Assembly: GCF_015291665.1 (NCBI RefSeq)
Contig: NZ_CP030048.1
Location: forward strand, 4,526,001-4,590,000
Source: Bradyrhizobium sp. CCBAU 53338
GTDB taxonomy: Bacteria; Pseudomonadota; Alphaproteobacteria; Rhizobiales; Xanthobacteraceae
Length of the DNA: 64,000 bases
Reading direction: 5' to 3'
Both the position numbers and the translations under genes were made by a program. A model generated the notes under the pieces. The model worked only from the letters and a program-made list of their open reading frames with translations, made no database searches and was not told the origin of the DNA. Positions 7,872-16,123 of this stretch are shown here, piece after piece. Numbering within the stretch: the first letter of the stretch is position 1; every line of letters starts with the position of its first letter.

Positions 7872-8619
7872 GACCGGCTCCCAGATAGGCTTCCTTGACG
7901 CGCTCGTCCTTGGTGAGCTCGCTGTAATGGCCCTGCGCGAGCACCTGCCCGCGCGTCAGCACGGTGATGATATCGGAGAGATTGGCGACGACGCTCAAAT
8001 TATGCTCGACCATCAGGATGGTGTATTTCGCGGAGATCCGCTTGATCAGCGCCGCGATCTTGTCGATATCCTCGTGGCCCATGCCGGCCATCGGCTCGTC
8101 CAGAAGCATCATTTCCGGATCGAGTGCGAGCGTGGTCGCGATCTCGAGCGCACGCTTGCGCCCATAGGCCATCTCGACCGCCGGCGTATTCGCAAACTCG
8201 CTGAGGCCGACGTCGTTCAACAGTTCGCGCGCACGGTCGTTGAAGCGGTTGAGCACGGACTTGGAGCGCCAGAAATCGAACGAGCTGCCGTGCTGGCGCT
8301 GGAGGGCGACACGAACGTTCTCCAGCGCAGTGAGATGCGGAAACACCGCCGAGATCTGGAATGAACGCACCAGTCCCAGGCGCGCGACATCGGCGGGCGC
8401 CATCGCGGTGATGTCCTGTCCCTTGTACAGGATTTTTCCGGCAGACGGTTTGAGGAACTTGGTCAGAAGATTGAAGCACGTCGTCTTGCCGGCGCCGTTC
8501 GGGCCGATCAACGCGTGAATACTCCCACGGCGAACCTTGAGCGCAACGTCGCGGACGGCGAAGAAGCCCGCGAACTCCTTGGTCAAGCCTTCCGTTTCGA
8601 GAATGAACTCATCGGCCAA
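7864..8619 (-). CDS. livG: Branched-chain amino acid type ABC transporter, ATP-binding protein LivG
   Basis: First gene of the liv-type operon; cytoplasmic ATPase of 251 residues. Walker A LIGPNGAGKTTCFNLLTKF (about 37-55), signature AYGRKRALEIATTLALDP (a LivG-type variant in place of LSGGQ), Walker B MLLDEPMAGMGHEDID and H-loop MVEHNLSVV are all present. The 196 bases upstream, shared with the divergent PAS-like gene, should hold the operon promoter; I recognise no specific operator there. Confidence 0.95.
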   Translation of the reverse strand: MADEFILETEGLTKEFAGFFAVRDVALKVRRGSIHALIGPNGAGKTTCFNLLTKFLKPSAGKILYKGQDITAMAPADVARLGLVRSFQISAVFPHLTALENVRVALQRQHGSSFDFWRSKSVLNRFNDRARELLNDVGLSEFANTPAVEMAYGRKRALEIATTLALDPEMMLLDEPMAGMGHEDIDKIAALIKRISAKYTILMVEHNLSVVANLSDIITVLTRGQVLAQGHYSELTKDERVKEAYLGAGHA

Positions 8620-8815
8620 ACAGATTTCCCCCTGCCCGCATCCTGCGCGTGGCTGTCCTTGTTAATTCGGCTTTCCGGAGGCCCTGGAGCCCGTCCCGGA
8701 CGCCGCCTCCGGGCGCGGAATATGCCGGAGGTGACGGGGGTTAGGCAAGGCGGAAAGCTGAGCAGGTCAGGCCTCCGGCCGGGAGTCTTATGCTCCCTTA
8801 GTTGGAGGTTTTACG

Positions 8816-9607
8816 ATGTCGCCTGCCGGCTTCCCGGTTCGCAAGACACCGGTCATCAAGTCGTCGTTAACGGTCTTTGGTCCCGCGCACCAGCCTTCAT
8901 CAAAAATTTTCCCGCCGCGACGATCATGCGCGGGTTCATTTGCCGGGAATAATGTTTTGGATTTCGCAAGCGCCGCTCCTTCTGTCGTCAAGTCGATCAG
9001 GCAGCGTGACCTCCTGAACACGTGGCTGCGACTTTATGCGCGCCAGCAGCTTGCACCGGCGATCTGGGAGTACCAGCCCGACCGACTCGAGGAAGAATTG
9101 TCCGATCTCATCTACTACACGGTGGACAATTCGGGGCCGACGCCGAGCCTGACCATCCAGAGCGAGGGCACCCGCATCTCGCGCGCCTACGGCCATACGG
9201 GCAAGGGAATCCTGCTGGAGGATTATGTCGGGCCCCGGCTCGCGCCCTTCGTGATGCCGATCTATCATGAATGCGTGGCGCGCGGGCTTCCGGTCTACAG
9301 CGTTGCCGACGTCGACGACATCTATGGCCGAGTCGTCGCCTATGAACGGCTGCTGCTGCCTTTCCTGACCGACGATAGGGTCAGCCACGTCATCGCCTCG
9401 CTCAAGACCTTCTGCGAGGATGGTGGCTTCGAGATCAAGAATCTGCTGCGCGGAAATGACGCGCTGCCGCGGCCGAAACTGCGCACGGTGATCGATCGCG
9501 ACCTGTTTCACCGCACACCCGGCCGCATCGTGGCCGCCGGAATCGTCGAATCCGCCGATCAGGCCGGTGGGCCTGACGTGACCGCCGAGATCATCGAGCT
9601 GAACTAG
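8816..9607 (+). CDS. PAS-like (PAS_5 / DUF1457-type) protein of unknown role
   Basis: A 263-residue soluble protein. From about residue 60 it matches the pattern of the alphaproteobacterial PAS_5 family: LLNTWLRLYARQQLAPAIWEYQP, then a ligand-pocket-like sheet with SLTIQSEGTRISRAYGHTGKG and LPVYSVADVDDIYGRVVAYERLLLPF. No output domain is attached, so it may be a stand-alone sensor or adaptor; function unknown. The start at 8816 is set by a strong GGAGG seven bases upstream, although the first ~55 residues look unstructured; a TTG at 8957 is an alternative. It diverges from livG and converges on the ArsC-like gene, overlapping it by 4 bases. Confidence 0.8.
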   Translation: MSPAGFPVRKTPVIKSSLTVFGPAHQPSSKIFPPRRSCAGSFAGNNVLDFASAAPSVVKSIRQRDLLNTWLRLYARQQLAPAIWEYQPDRLEEELSDLIYYTVDNSGPTPSLTIQSEGTRISRAYGHTGKGILLEDYVGPRLAPFVMPIYHECVARGLPVYSVADVDDIYGRVVAYERLLLPFLTDDRVSHVIASLKTFCEDGGFEIKNLLRGNDALPRPKLRTVIDRDLFHRTPGRIVAAGIVESADQAGGPDVTAEIIELN

Positions 9608-9969
9608 CTCTTGCGCGCTTTCGCGCCGACTTCCTTGTCGTAGATATCGGGCTTGAAGCCGACCAGGAGCTTGCCGCCGATTTCGAGCACCGGCCGCTTG
9701 ATCATCGATGGTTGCGCTAGCATCAGCGCCAGCGCCTTCTTCTCGGTCAGGCCTTCCTTGTCGGCATCGGGCAGCTTCTTGAAGGTGGTGCCGGCGCGAT
9801 TGAGCAGCATCTCCCAGCCGAGCTTGTCGCTCCATTGCTTGAGCTTGTCCTTCTCCACGCCAGCGGCCTTGTAGTCGTGGAACTCGTAGGCCACGCCATG
9901 GGTATCGAGCCAGGCTCGCGCCTTCTTCATGGTGTCGCAGTTCTTGATGCCGTAGATGATGTTGGGCAA
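9604..9969 (-). CDS. ArsC/Spx-family (YffB-like) thioredoxin-fold protein
   Basis: A 121-residue cytoplasmic protein of the ArsC-like thioredoxin fold. It opens MPNIIYGIKNCDTMKKARAWLD, with the single family cysteine at residue 11 and no CxxC, and contains KRPVLEIGGKLLVGFKPDIYD near the end. This is the YffB/Spx-like branch, whose members are often annotated as arsenate reductases but for which arsenate reduction is not shown. No arsenic genes are nearby. It overlaps the 3' end of the PAS-like gene by 4 bases on the opposite strand. Confidence 0.88.
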   Translation of the reverse strand: MPNIIYGIKNCDTMKKARAWLDTHGVAYEFHDYKAAGVEKDKLKQWSDKLGWEMLLNRAGTTFKKLPDADKEGLTEKKALALMLAQPSMIKRPVLEIGGKLLVGFKPDIYDKEVGAKARKS

Positions 9970-10076
9970 GACGGTCCTCGCGCATGCGTCGTGACGTGCC
10001 GTGGCGTTGTACGAAACTCCCGATCACGCGACAATATTGCGAACGACGCTTTCGACTTCTTCCGGACGGACACACC

Positions 10077-10448
10077 ATGCACGTCACCCACGATCCCACC
10101 GCTGCCGCCTCACCGACCATCGACTTCAACGCGTTCCTTGCGGTCGATATCCGCGTCGGCACCATCGTCGATGCCAAGCCGTTTCCCGAGGCGCGCAAGC
10201 CGGCGTGGCGGCTGTGGATCGACTTCGGCCCGGCCATCGGCGTGCGCAAGAGTTCGGCGCAGATCACCGAGAACCATCCGCTCGAGACGCTGGTCGGACA
10301 GCAGGTCGCCGCAGTCGTCAATTTCCCGCCGCGCCAGATCGGGCCTGTCGTCTCCGATGTGCTGACGCTCGGCTTCCCCGATGCAGACGGCAAGGTCGTG
10401 CTGATGCAGCCCAGCAAGCCGGTGCCGAACGGCGGTCGGCTGTTCTAG
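10077..10448 (+). CDS. csaA: CsaA-like tRNA-binding domain protein
   Basis: A 123-residue protein that is essentially one tRNA-binding OB fold, as in CsaA and the C-terminal domain of bacterial MetRS. The family pattern is seen in DFNAFLAVDIRVGTIVDAKPFPEARKPAWRLWIDFG (about 17-52) and VVNFPPRQIGPVVSDVLTLG. CsaA has been described as a chaperone-like, tRNA-binding protein. An open frame extends upstream to 9984, but the extra 31 residues have no family match and overlap the start region of the divergent ArsC-like gene, so the ATG at 10077 was chosen. Confidence 0.92.
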   Translation: MHVTHDPTAAASPTIDFNAFLAVDIRVGTIVDAKPFPEARKPAWRLWIDFGPAIGVRKSSAQITENHPLETLVGQQVAAVVNFPPRQIGPVVSDVLTLGFPDADGKVVLMQPSKPVPNGGRLF

Positions 10449-10547
10449 ACTAGCGTCCTCGCGAGCGGATCTCCCATCACCCGATCCCCTTTGTCCGTCG
10501 AGCCAGGGCGCTCGGGACTTGACCCGCATCCGTTCTGCCAATAAAAA

Positions 10548-10627
10548 TGACTGACTGATCGTTTTTTATATAGTCCTGGCTTAGGTCGTGCCGTTTCCGG
10601 CTTTCCTCTAAAACGATCGATCTGTCA
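10548..10627. promoter_or_regulatory. Pair of inverted operator-like sequences upstream of the tetR-tauE pair
   Basis: TGACTGACTGATCGTTTT at 10548-10565 recurs in inverted form at 10610-10627, matching 15 of 18 positions. The two copies flank a 44-base segment just upstream of the TetR gene (start 10648). TGACTGACTGATC-type sequences are common operators of TetR regulators in alphaproteobacteria, so autoregulation is likely (inference). Confidence 0.55.
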
Positions 10628-10647
10628 GCTATTTATGGACGGGACGG

Positions 10648-11280
10648 ATGCCCAAAATCAGCGACAAGAAGCGTGAAGACCGGCGTCAGCAGATCCTCGA
10701 AGCCGCGCTCGCCTGCTTTTCCGACGACGGATTTCACCAGACCGGCATGGCCGACATCGTCAAGCGGTCGGGCCTGAGCCACGGCGCGGTCTATCTCTAT
10801 TTTCAGAGCAAGGACGATCTGATCGAGGCCCTCGCCGATGACCGGCATCGCCGCGAGTCCGTGCTCAACTCGGTGGCGCAGGGATCCGGCGATCCCATCG
10901 GGGGACTGCACGCGCTGGTCCGCGTCTACACGCAATGGCTCACCGATCCCGCCGGCGAAGCACGGCGCCGGGTCGGCATCCATGGCTGGTCCGAGGCGCT
11001 GCGCAACCGCCGCGTCCGCACCAGCGTCGTCGAGGGCATCGACATGCCGCGCGCGCTGATCGTCGCGCTGGTCGAGCGCGGCCAGCACGACGGCCTGATC
11101 AAGCGCGACATCGGCGCCGATGCGATCGCGCGCGTGCTGATCGCGATCTTCCAGGGCTTCGTGCTGCAAAAATGCTGGGGCGAGGATTTTGACGTCGCTG
11201 CCTGCATGGCGACTGTCACCACTGTGATCGACGGCTTTCGTACGGCCAAACCCGACGTCAAACGACGGACGAGGACATAA
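10648..11280 (+). CDS. TetR/AcrR family transcriptional regulator
   Basis: DNA-binding repressor of 210 residues. The N-terminal HTH is clear: RQQILEAALACFSDDGFHQTGMADIVKRSGLSHGAVYLYFQSKDDLIEAL (about 13-62), followed by a helical ligand-binding domain with no ligand that can be read. It precedes the TauE/SafE exporter gene by 3 bases, so the two are probably one transcript with the exporter as the controlled function. Inverted operator-like sequences lie within 100 bases upstream. Confidence 0.93.
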   Translation: MPKISDKKREDRRQQILEAALACFSDDGFHQTGMADIVKRSGLSHGAVYLYFQSKDDLIEALADDRHRRESVLNSVAQGSGDPIGGLHALVRVYTQWLTDPAGEARRRVGIHGWSEALRNRRVRTSVVEGIDMPRALIVALVERGQHDGLIKRDIGADAIARVLIAIFQGFVLQKCWGEDFDVAACMATVTTVIDGFRTAKPDVKRRTRT

Positions 11281-11283
11281 GCG

Positions 11284-12066
11284 ATGTCGGGGATCCACGA
11301 GCTCCTCGCCGGCGCCGGCGTCGGTCTCGTCGGCGGACTGACCTCGGGCTTCATGGGGACGAGCCCCGGCGGCGGCCTCGTCATCTTCAGCGTGCTGCTG
11401 CTCGGCGCCGAGCAACATGTCGCACAGGGCACCTCGCTGATCACGCAGATCCCGCCGACCGGCCTCGCCGGCGTGCGCCGCTACCGGGAGCATGGCAACC
11501 GCAGCCCACTGCTCTGGATCCTCTGGATCGGCCTCGGATTTCTGATCGGTGGCGCCGGCGGCGGCTATGCCGCGGCCGCGGTGACCGACGCGGTGCTGCA
11601 ATGGACCTACGTCGTCTATCTCGTCGCGCTGATCGCCCTGCTGGTCCTGCGTCGCGACCGCAAGGACAGCGGCAGCGGCGGCGGCGATCAGGACCGCCGG
11701 CCCTGGTTCCCCCTGCTCCTCATCGGCGTACTCGCCGGCTTCTCCTCGGGCTTCATGGGCATCGGCGGCGGGCTCGCAATCACGGTCGGCCTCGCTGCCG
11801 GCTTGCGCGTGCCGCAGCATCAGGCGCAGCTCGTCAGCCTCGTTTTCTCGGTCATTCCCACCAACATCCCGGCGGCCTGGATCTACTGGAGCAAGGGATT
11901 GATGGTCGGCTGGCCGGCCATCCTCGGCATCGTCGCCGGCCTCTGGGTCGGCACCGATCTCGGCGCCCGCGCGGCCAACGGCGTCAGCAAAGCCGTGCTG
12001 CGTCGAACCATGATTGGGCTGGTCGCCTTGATGGCGATCTACATGAGCTACAAAGCGCTGGGCTAG
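11284..12066 (+). CDS. Sulfite exporter TauE/SafE family membrane protein
   Basis: Inner-membrane protein of 260 residues with about eight hydrophobic segments in two halves, each opening with the family glycine motif: GLVGGLTSGFMGTSPGGGLVI (about 14-34) and GVLAGFSSGFMGIGGGLAITVGL (about 150-172). TauE/SafE proteins export small anions such as sulfite or sulfoacetate; the substrate here is unknown. A hydrophilic linker (LRRDRKDSGSGGGDQDRRP) separates the halves. Three bases downstream of the TetR gene, so probably co-transcribed and repressed by it. It ends 2 bases before the convergent GST gene. Confidence 0.9.
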   Translation: MSGIHELLAGAGVGLVGGLTSGFMGTSPGGGLVIFSVLLLGAEQHVAQGTSLITQIPPTGLAGVRRYREHGNRSPLLWILWIGLGFLIGGAGGGYAAAAVTDAVLQWTYVVYLVALIALLVLRRDRKDSGSGGGDQDRRPWFPLLLIGVLAGFSSGFMGIGGGLAITVGLAAGLRVPQHQAQLVSLVFSVIPTNIPAAWIYWSKGLMVGWPAILGIVAGLWVGTDLGARAANGVSKAVLRRTMIGLVALMAIYMSYKALG

Positions 12067-12068
12067 CT

Positions 12069-12773
12069 TCAAGGACGCTTCGGAATGTTGAGCCCACGCT
12101 GCACGGCCGGACGCGCAAGCCCGCGTTCGAGCCAGGCGCCGACCGACTTGAACTGGCTGAATGCGACGAGATCGCCGGCTCCATAGAAGCCGATGAGATT
12201 GCGCACCCAGCCGAGCATCGAGATGTCGGCGATGGTGTAGTCGTCATCCATGAACCATTGGCGGCCCGCAAGATGCGCCTCCATCACGCCGAGCAGACGC
12301 TTGGATTCGCCGACGTAACGCTCGAGCGGACGCTTGTCCTCGAAATCCTTGCCGGCGAATTTGTGGAAGAAGCCGACCTGGCCGAACATCGGCCCGATTC
12401 CGCCCATCTGGAAATGCACCCACTGGATGGTCTGGTAGCGCCGCGCGGCATCCTGGGGCAGCAGCTTGCCGGTCTTCTCCGCGAGATATTGCAGGATCGC
12501 ACCGGATTCGAACAGCGGCAGCGGCTTGCCGCCGGGACCGTTGGGATCGAGGATCGCCGGGATCTTGCCGTTGGGATTGAGCGAGAGGAACTCCGCCGTC
12601 TTCTGATCGTCCTTGCCGAAATCGACGAGATGGACCTCATAGGGCAACCCGATCTCCTCCAGCATGATCGAGACCTTCACGCCGTTCGGCGTCGGCAGCG
12701 AATAGAGCTGAAGCAATTCGGGATGTTTGGCGGGCCAACGCTTGGTGATCGCAAAGGCGGACAAATCAGACAT
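12069..12773 (-). CDS. Glutathione S-transferase family protein (YghU/Nu-like)
   Basis: Cytosolic GST of 234 residues. The N-terminal thioredoxin-like domain includes LQLYSLPTPNGVKVSIMLEEIGLPYE and the glutathione-site FESGAILQYLAEKTGKLLP; the C-terminal helical domain has the N-capping motif WFMDDDYTIADISMLGWV. TPNGVKVS in place of a catalytic Tyr/Ser loop is the YghU/Nu-class form, which includes disulfide-bond oxidoreductases acting on glutathionylated or organic hydroperoxide substrates. An in-frame start 33 bases upstream exists, but MSDLSAFAITKRWPAKHPEL fits family starts better. No partner genes nearby. Confidence 0.9.
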   Translation of the reverse strand: MSDLSAFAITKRWPAKHPELLQLYSLPTPNGVKVSIMLEEIGLPYEVHLVDFGKDDQKTAEFLSLNPNGKIPAILDPNGPGGKPLPLFESGAILQYLAEKTGKLLPQDAARRYQTIQWVHFQMGGIGPMFGQVGFFHKFAGKDFEDKRPLERYVGESKRLLGVMEAHLAGRQWFMDDDYTIADISMLGWVRNLIGFYGAGDLVAFSQFKSVGAWLERGLARPAVQRGLNIPKRP

Positions 12774-12850
12774 CAGGACTCCGGCCTCGTTCGTGAGATG
12801 CCGCATAATCTAGGCGAGCCATCGCACGGCGCAAGGCCAGACCATTTCGA

Positions 12851-12994
12851 CTACAATGGACGCAGCAGATGGTTCAGCGCGTAGAGCGCTTCGCTCTGGG
12901 CGCGCTGCTCGATGAAGAGTTGCCCCGTGACGAGCAATGCTCCGGTGAAAACGAGCGCGAGCATCGCTGTCGCGAACTGGCTGGCATCATTCAT
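12851..12994 (-). CDS. Small single-span membrane protein, unknown
   Basis: A 47-residue product with one hydrophobic segment (about residues 10-26, MLALVFTGALLVTGQLF) followed by a short polar tail. The ATG at 12994 is preceded by a GAGAG purine run; the open frame extends further upstream but without hydrophobic or conserved character. I do not recognise a family. It stands alone between the GST gene (same strand, downstream) and the DUF429 gene. Confidence 0.45.
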   Translation of the reverse strand: MNDASQFATAMLALVFTGALLVTGQLFIEQRAQSEALYALNHLLRPL

Positions 12995-13105
12995 CGCACG
13001 AACTCTCTCAATTCGGTTCGCACGGGGAACGCGCGCCGGCCATTGTCGGTTCCGGCATGGCTCAAATAATTTGCCTGTTTTTCCCGGACGCCGCACCCGC
13101 CGCCC

Positions 13106-13819
13106 TCAATAGTTGATCTCCATCCGCAGTCCGCGCGGATCGATTTCGTCTCCACCGACACGCTGCGTGCTGTCCCGCGCCGCCACCGCACAGGCGCAGG
13201 CATCAATGAGATCGTCGCGGCCGATGCCGGTGCCGTGGCGCCGCGTCAGCCATTTCGGCAGGCGCGTGAAGCCACGTTGTGCCAGTAGTGCAATGCGCTG
13301 CTCCCGGCCCTCCGCCGACGTCTTCCTGGCAAGCCGGACTTGTCCCGCGAGATTCCAGAAGATCAATTCCGGATGCGCCTCGCCGATTGTTGCCTGCTGT
13401 GCCGGCGTCATGATCTGGTCGACGTCTTTGATCTTGTCTCTGATGTTCCAGAGCTGCGCCGACACGCCCCTGCCCTTGCCTTCCTGCTCCCAGTAGTGGC
13501 TGTTGGCCGCGGTCATGTCGGGAAACGTCCAGAGGTCGCGGCGGGCGCCGAGGAATACCGCGGGGCCCACCATCTCGCGCGCCCGCAAGTCGCAGATCCG
13601 ATAGCCGCTCGGCTTCAACCCGATCGGCATGTCGATCATCGCGCGCGCATGCGGCATCGCGAGCAGGCGCGTCAGACCCGGCGAATAGTCGAATCCATGC
13701 TGGCCGCGATCATCGATCCACGCGGCGACCCAGCCGAAACGAAAGCCGTCGAGACCGAGATAATTCTTCACACGTCCCGCCGTGCCTCCAATGAACGCTC
13801 GCTCATCTCTCACCCCCAT
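13106..13819 (-). CDS. DUF429 family protein (predicted nuclease-fold)
   Basis: A 237-residue soluble protein of the DUF429 family, a group with an RNase-H-like fold and no established function. Family features: YLGLDGFRFGWVAAWID near the N-terminus, an acidic site ARAMIDMPIGLKPSGYR, the conserved ECDxxAR-like CDLRAREMVG, and the C-terminal DDLIDACACAVAAR. The open frame runs upstream into the sigma factor gene, but that part is out-of-frame sigma sequence; ATG 13819 lies 51 bases after the sigma stop. It may be the last gene of the DUF2892-sigma transcript. Confidence 0.82.
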   Translation of the reverse strand: MGVRDERAFIGGTAGRVKNYLGLDGFRFGWVAAWIDDRGQHGFDYSPGLTRLLAMPHARAMIDMPIGLKPSGYRICDLRAREMVGPAVFLGARRDLWTFPDMTAANSHYWEQEGKGRGVSAQLWNIRDKIKDVDQIMTPAQQATIGEAHPELIFWNLAGQVRLARKTSAEGREQRIALLAQRGFTRLPKWLTRRHGTGIGRDDLIDACACAVAARDSTQRVGGDEIDPRGLRMEINY

Positions 13820-13869
13820 GCCGCGGGGAATCGACTTCCGATCGTCAGAGCTTGACAACAGCTCGTGAC

Positions 13870-14391
13870 TCACCTCGTCAGATACTCGCGCAACAAGGCG
13901 CGGGCGCGATGCAGGCGCGCTTTCACGGTCTGCCGCGTGGCCCCAAGCGCCTCGGCAATTTCGTCGATCGTCATCTCCTCGACGTCGCGCATCAGCGCGA
14001 CATCGCGGTAATGCGGCGGCAGCGCCTCGAAGGCTGCGGCGACGTCTAGCCGCAAATCGGCCTCGGGACGCGACAGCAGCGCAGCCTCCGCTTCGGTATC
14101 GTCGATCGACGGCGCAAGGCCCGCCTTGCGGGCGAGCCGGAGGCATTCGCGACGGACCACGCTGAACAGCCAAGCGGACATTGCAAGCAGCGAGCGGATC
14201 GTGCCGACATGACGGAACAGGATCCACAGCGCTTCCTGCGCGGCATCCTCGGCATCCGCCGAACTCCGGCAGGTGGCTCGTGCGTAGCGGCGGATGTCCG
14301 GCTGCGCCGTTTCGAGCAGGCCGGCGATCGCCTCGATATCGCCGAGCCGCGCTGCCTCGAACTGGTCCAGCGAGATCGCAGCCGCGTTCAC
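13870..14391 (-). CDS. ECF-type RNA polymerase sigma factor
   Basis: A 173-residue sigma-70 family protein with only regions 2 and 4. Region 2: ADAEDAAQEALWILFRHVGTIRSLLAMSAWLFSVVRREC (about 37-75). Region 4: ALPPHYRDVALMRDVEEMTIDEIAEALGATRQTVKARLHRAR (about 115-165). The start is a GTG at 14391 whose last two bases and next base form the TGA stop of the upstream DUF2892 gene (GTGA overlap), indicating translational coupling. No anti-sigma factor gene is seen on either side, unlike many ECF systems. DUF429 follows on the same strand. Confidence 0.9.
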   Translation of the reverse strand: MNAAAISLDQFEAARLGDIEAIAGLLETAQPDIRRYARATCRSSADAEDAAQEALWILFRHVGTIRSLLAMSAWLFSVVRRECLRLARKAGLAPSIDDTEAEAALLSRPEADLRLDVAAAFEALPPHYRDVALMRDVEEMTIDEIAEALGATRQTVKARLHRARALLREYLTR

Positions 14392-14597
14392 GACACGCCT
14401 CCCCTGCCGATGCCGGCCATCGCGCACATCGGACAATAGCCGACGAGACCGGTCAGCGCGAAGCCGGCGCCGCCAAGCGCGACCAACCATGCCGCCGGAC
14501 CAGCGAGATAGACCAATGCCACGACCGCCACCGCGATCCCTGCTGCAACCCGCACCGCCTGGTGCATGCCGCCGATATTCTTCCTGTAAAACGCCAT
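14388..14597 (-). CDS. DUF2892 (YgaP transmembrane-domain-like) membrane protein
   Basis: A 69-residue membrane protein matching DUF2892: MAFYRKNIGGMHQAVRVAAGIAV at the N-terminus, two hydrophobic helices, and the end GYCPMCAMAGIGRGG. The CPMC pair is frequent in this family, which is often found near rhodanese and sulfur genes, although none is present here. Start set by GGAGG 4-5 bases upstream of ATG 14597. The stop overlaps the GTG start of the ECF sigma gene by the GTGA arrangement, so this membrane protein and the sigma factor are made from one message. Confidence 0.88.
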   Translation of the reverse strand: MAFYRKNIGGMHQAVRVAAGIAVAVVALVYLAGPAAWLVALGGAGFALTGLVGYCPMCAMAGIGRGGVS

Positions 14598-14692
14598 CGC
14601 ATCCTCCGAGACGAGCCGAGGCTGATAGCCTCGACCACAGAGAGAGCGCGATGGCCAAAAAGGATTCGCCAGGCTGGGCATTTTTTTCGCGG

Positions 14693-15877
14693 TCAGCCTC
14701 CGACGGCCTGGTAGGCAATGCGCTTGAACTCGAAGAAGAACGGGTTCCAGAAGCCCATATGGCGCTGGGCCATCAGGACGCCTGCAGTATTTGCCTGCGG
14801 GCAGATCCACCAATGGGTGCCGGCAAGGCCCCCCCACTGGAATTCGCCGGTGGAGTGCGGGGGATCGAACGGCGTCGGCGCGAAGGTCACGGCGCCGCCG
14901 AGGCCAAAGCCCTTGCCGGGTATCGGGCCGAGATTGGCGAAACGGATGGTCTGGCCTGCCGGTAGCTGGTTGGTCATCATCTGCCGCAAGGTCTCAGGCT
15001 TCAGCAGCGAATCCGGCCCAGGCACCAGCGCCTTCACCAAGGCCAGCATATCCGGCAAGGTCGAGACCAGACCGCCGCCCCCCGACAGCCGCGGGAACGG
15101 CCGCCGATAGGCCTGCGGATACGGCAGATTGTCAGCGCGCGTCAGGCCCGGCTTCATCGGATCGAGCACATCCGTCCCGGTGTAATGCGCGACCAGCCTG
15201 TCCTGCTGCGCCTCAGGCACGGAGAAGCCGGTATCGGTCATGCCGAGCGGATCGAAGATGCGCACCTTGAGGAAGACATCGAGCGGCTTGCCCGAGACAA
15301 CCTCCACGACACGGCCGAGCACGTCGGTCGCCACCGAATATTCCCAGGACATGCCGGGATGATAGGACAGCGGCAGATCTGCGAGCTGGTCGATCATGTC
15401 GGGCAGCGGCGTCAGCGGATTGAGCACACGCGCGTCGTTGTAGCCCTTGAACAGCACAGTGCCGGGATCGAAGATGCCGTAGCTGAGGCCGGACGTATGG
15501 GTCAGCAGGTGCCGGATCGTGATCGGGCTTTTCGCCGGCTCGACATCGGCGAGGCTCGACGCACCCTGCTTCAGCACCTTCCGATTGCCGAGTTGCGGCA
15601 GGAATTTCTCGACCGGATCATCGAGCCCGATGCGGCCCTCCTCGACCAGCAGCATGATCGCCGAGGTCACGAAGATCTTGGTGTTGGAGAACGCGCGAAA
15701 AATATGGTCGGGCCGCAGCGCCGTCTTCGCCTCGCGATCGGCAAAGCCGACGCATTGCTGATCGACCACCTCGCGCCCGCGCAGCACCGCCCAGGACACG
15801 CCGGGAATGATCTCCTGGTCCACGTAGCGCTGCATCGCCGTCCGTGCAGCGGAAAAATCTTGCGTTCTGGCATCCAT
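14693..15877 (-). CDS. Serine hydrolase, class C beta-lactamase-like family
   Basis: A 394-residue penicillin-binding-protein-like serine hydrolase (Pfam Beta-lactamase). The nucleophile motif SNTK is at 64-67 (FRAFSNTKIFVTSAIML), a Tyr motif WEYSVATDVLGRVVEVVSG follows, and the third motif region near the end is GGLAGTHWWICPQ. Proteins of this type are usually esterases or lactonases rather than beta-lactamases; no signal peptide is seen, so a cytoplasmic esterase is likely. ATG 15877 was chosen because GGGAGA precedes it; the longer frame to 16018 and ATG 15898 lack a ribosome site. Confidence 0.9.
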   Translation of the reverse strand: MDARTQDFSAARTAMQRYVDQEIIPGVSWAVLRGREVVDQQCVGFADREAKTALRPDHIFRAFSNTKIFVTSAIMLLVEEGRIGLDDPVEKFLPQLGNRKVLKQGASSLADVEPAKSPITIRHLLTHTSGLSYGIFDPGTVLFKGYNDARVLNPLTPLPDMIDQLADLPLSYHPGMSWEYSVATDVLGRVVEVVSGKPLDVFLKVRIFDPLGMTDTGFSVPEAQQDRLVAHYTGTDVLDPMKPGLTRADNLPYPQAYRRPFPRLSGGGGLVSTLPDMLALVKALVPGPDSLLKPETLRQMMTNQLPAGQTIRFANLGPIPGKGFGLGGAVTFAPTPFDPPHSTGEFQWGGLAGTHWWICPQANTAGVLMAQRHMGFWNPFFFEFKRIAYQAVGG

Positions 15878-16123
15878 GGACTGGTCTCTCCCCGACATGA
15901 TTGCGATGGATATAGCAACGAATCGGCTGCGGGGAAGCCTGTTCGCGTCAGGCGTGGACCGCACCGGCCAGACCCGGATTTTTGTTTCACCGCGTGTTCG
16001 TCCCGGCGCGAGCAACACAACGAAAACGCCAGCAATCCCTGCGGCAAGACCTCGTTAAGCGCGCGACCTTTAGCCTCACACCCATGTTCAGCGTATCCAC
16101 AACTTCACCAGGGGTGACCGGCA

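Noticed and set aside
8936..10417. A 493-codon open frame on the - strand
   Set aside because: It passes through the PAS-like, ArsC-like and CsaA-like genes in non-coding frames.
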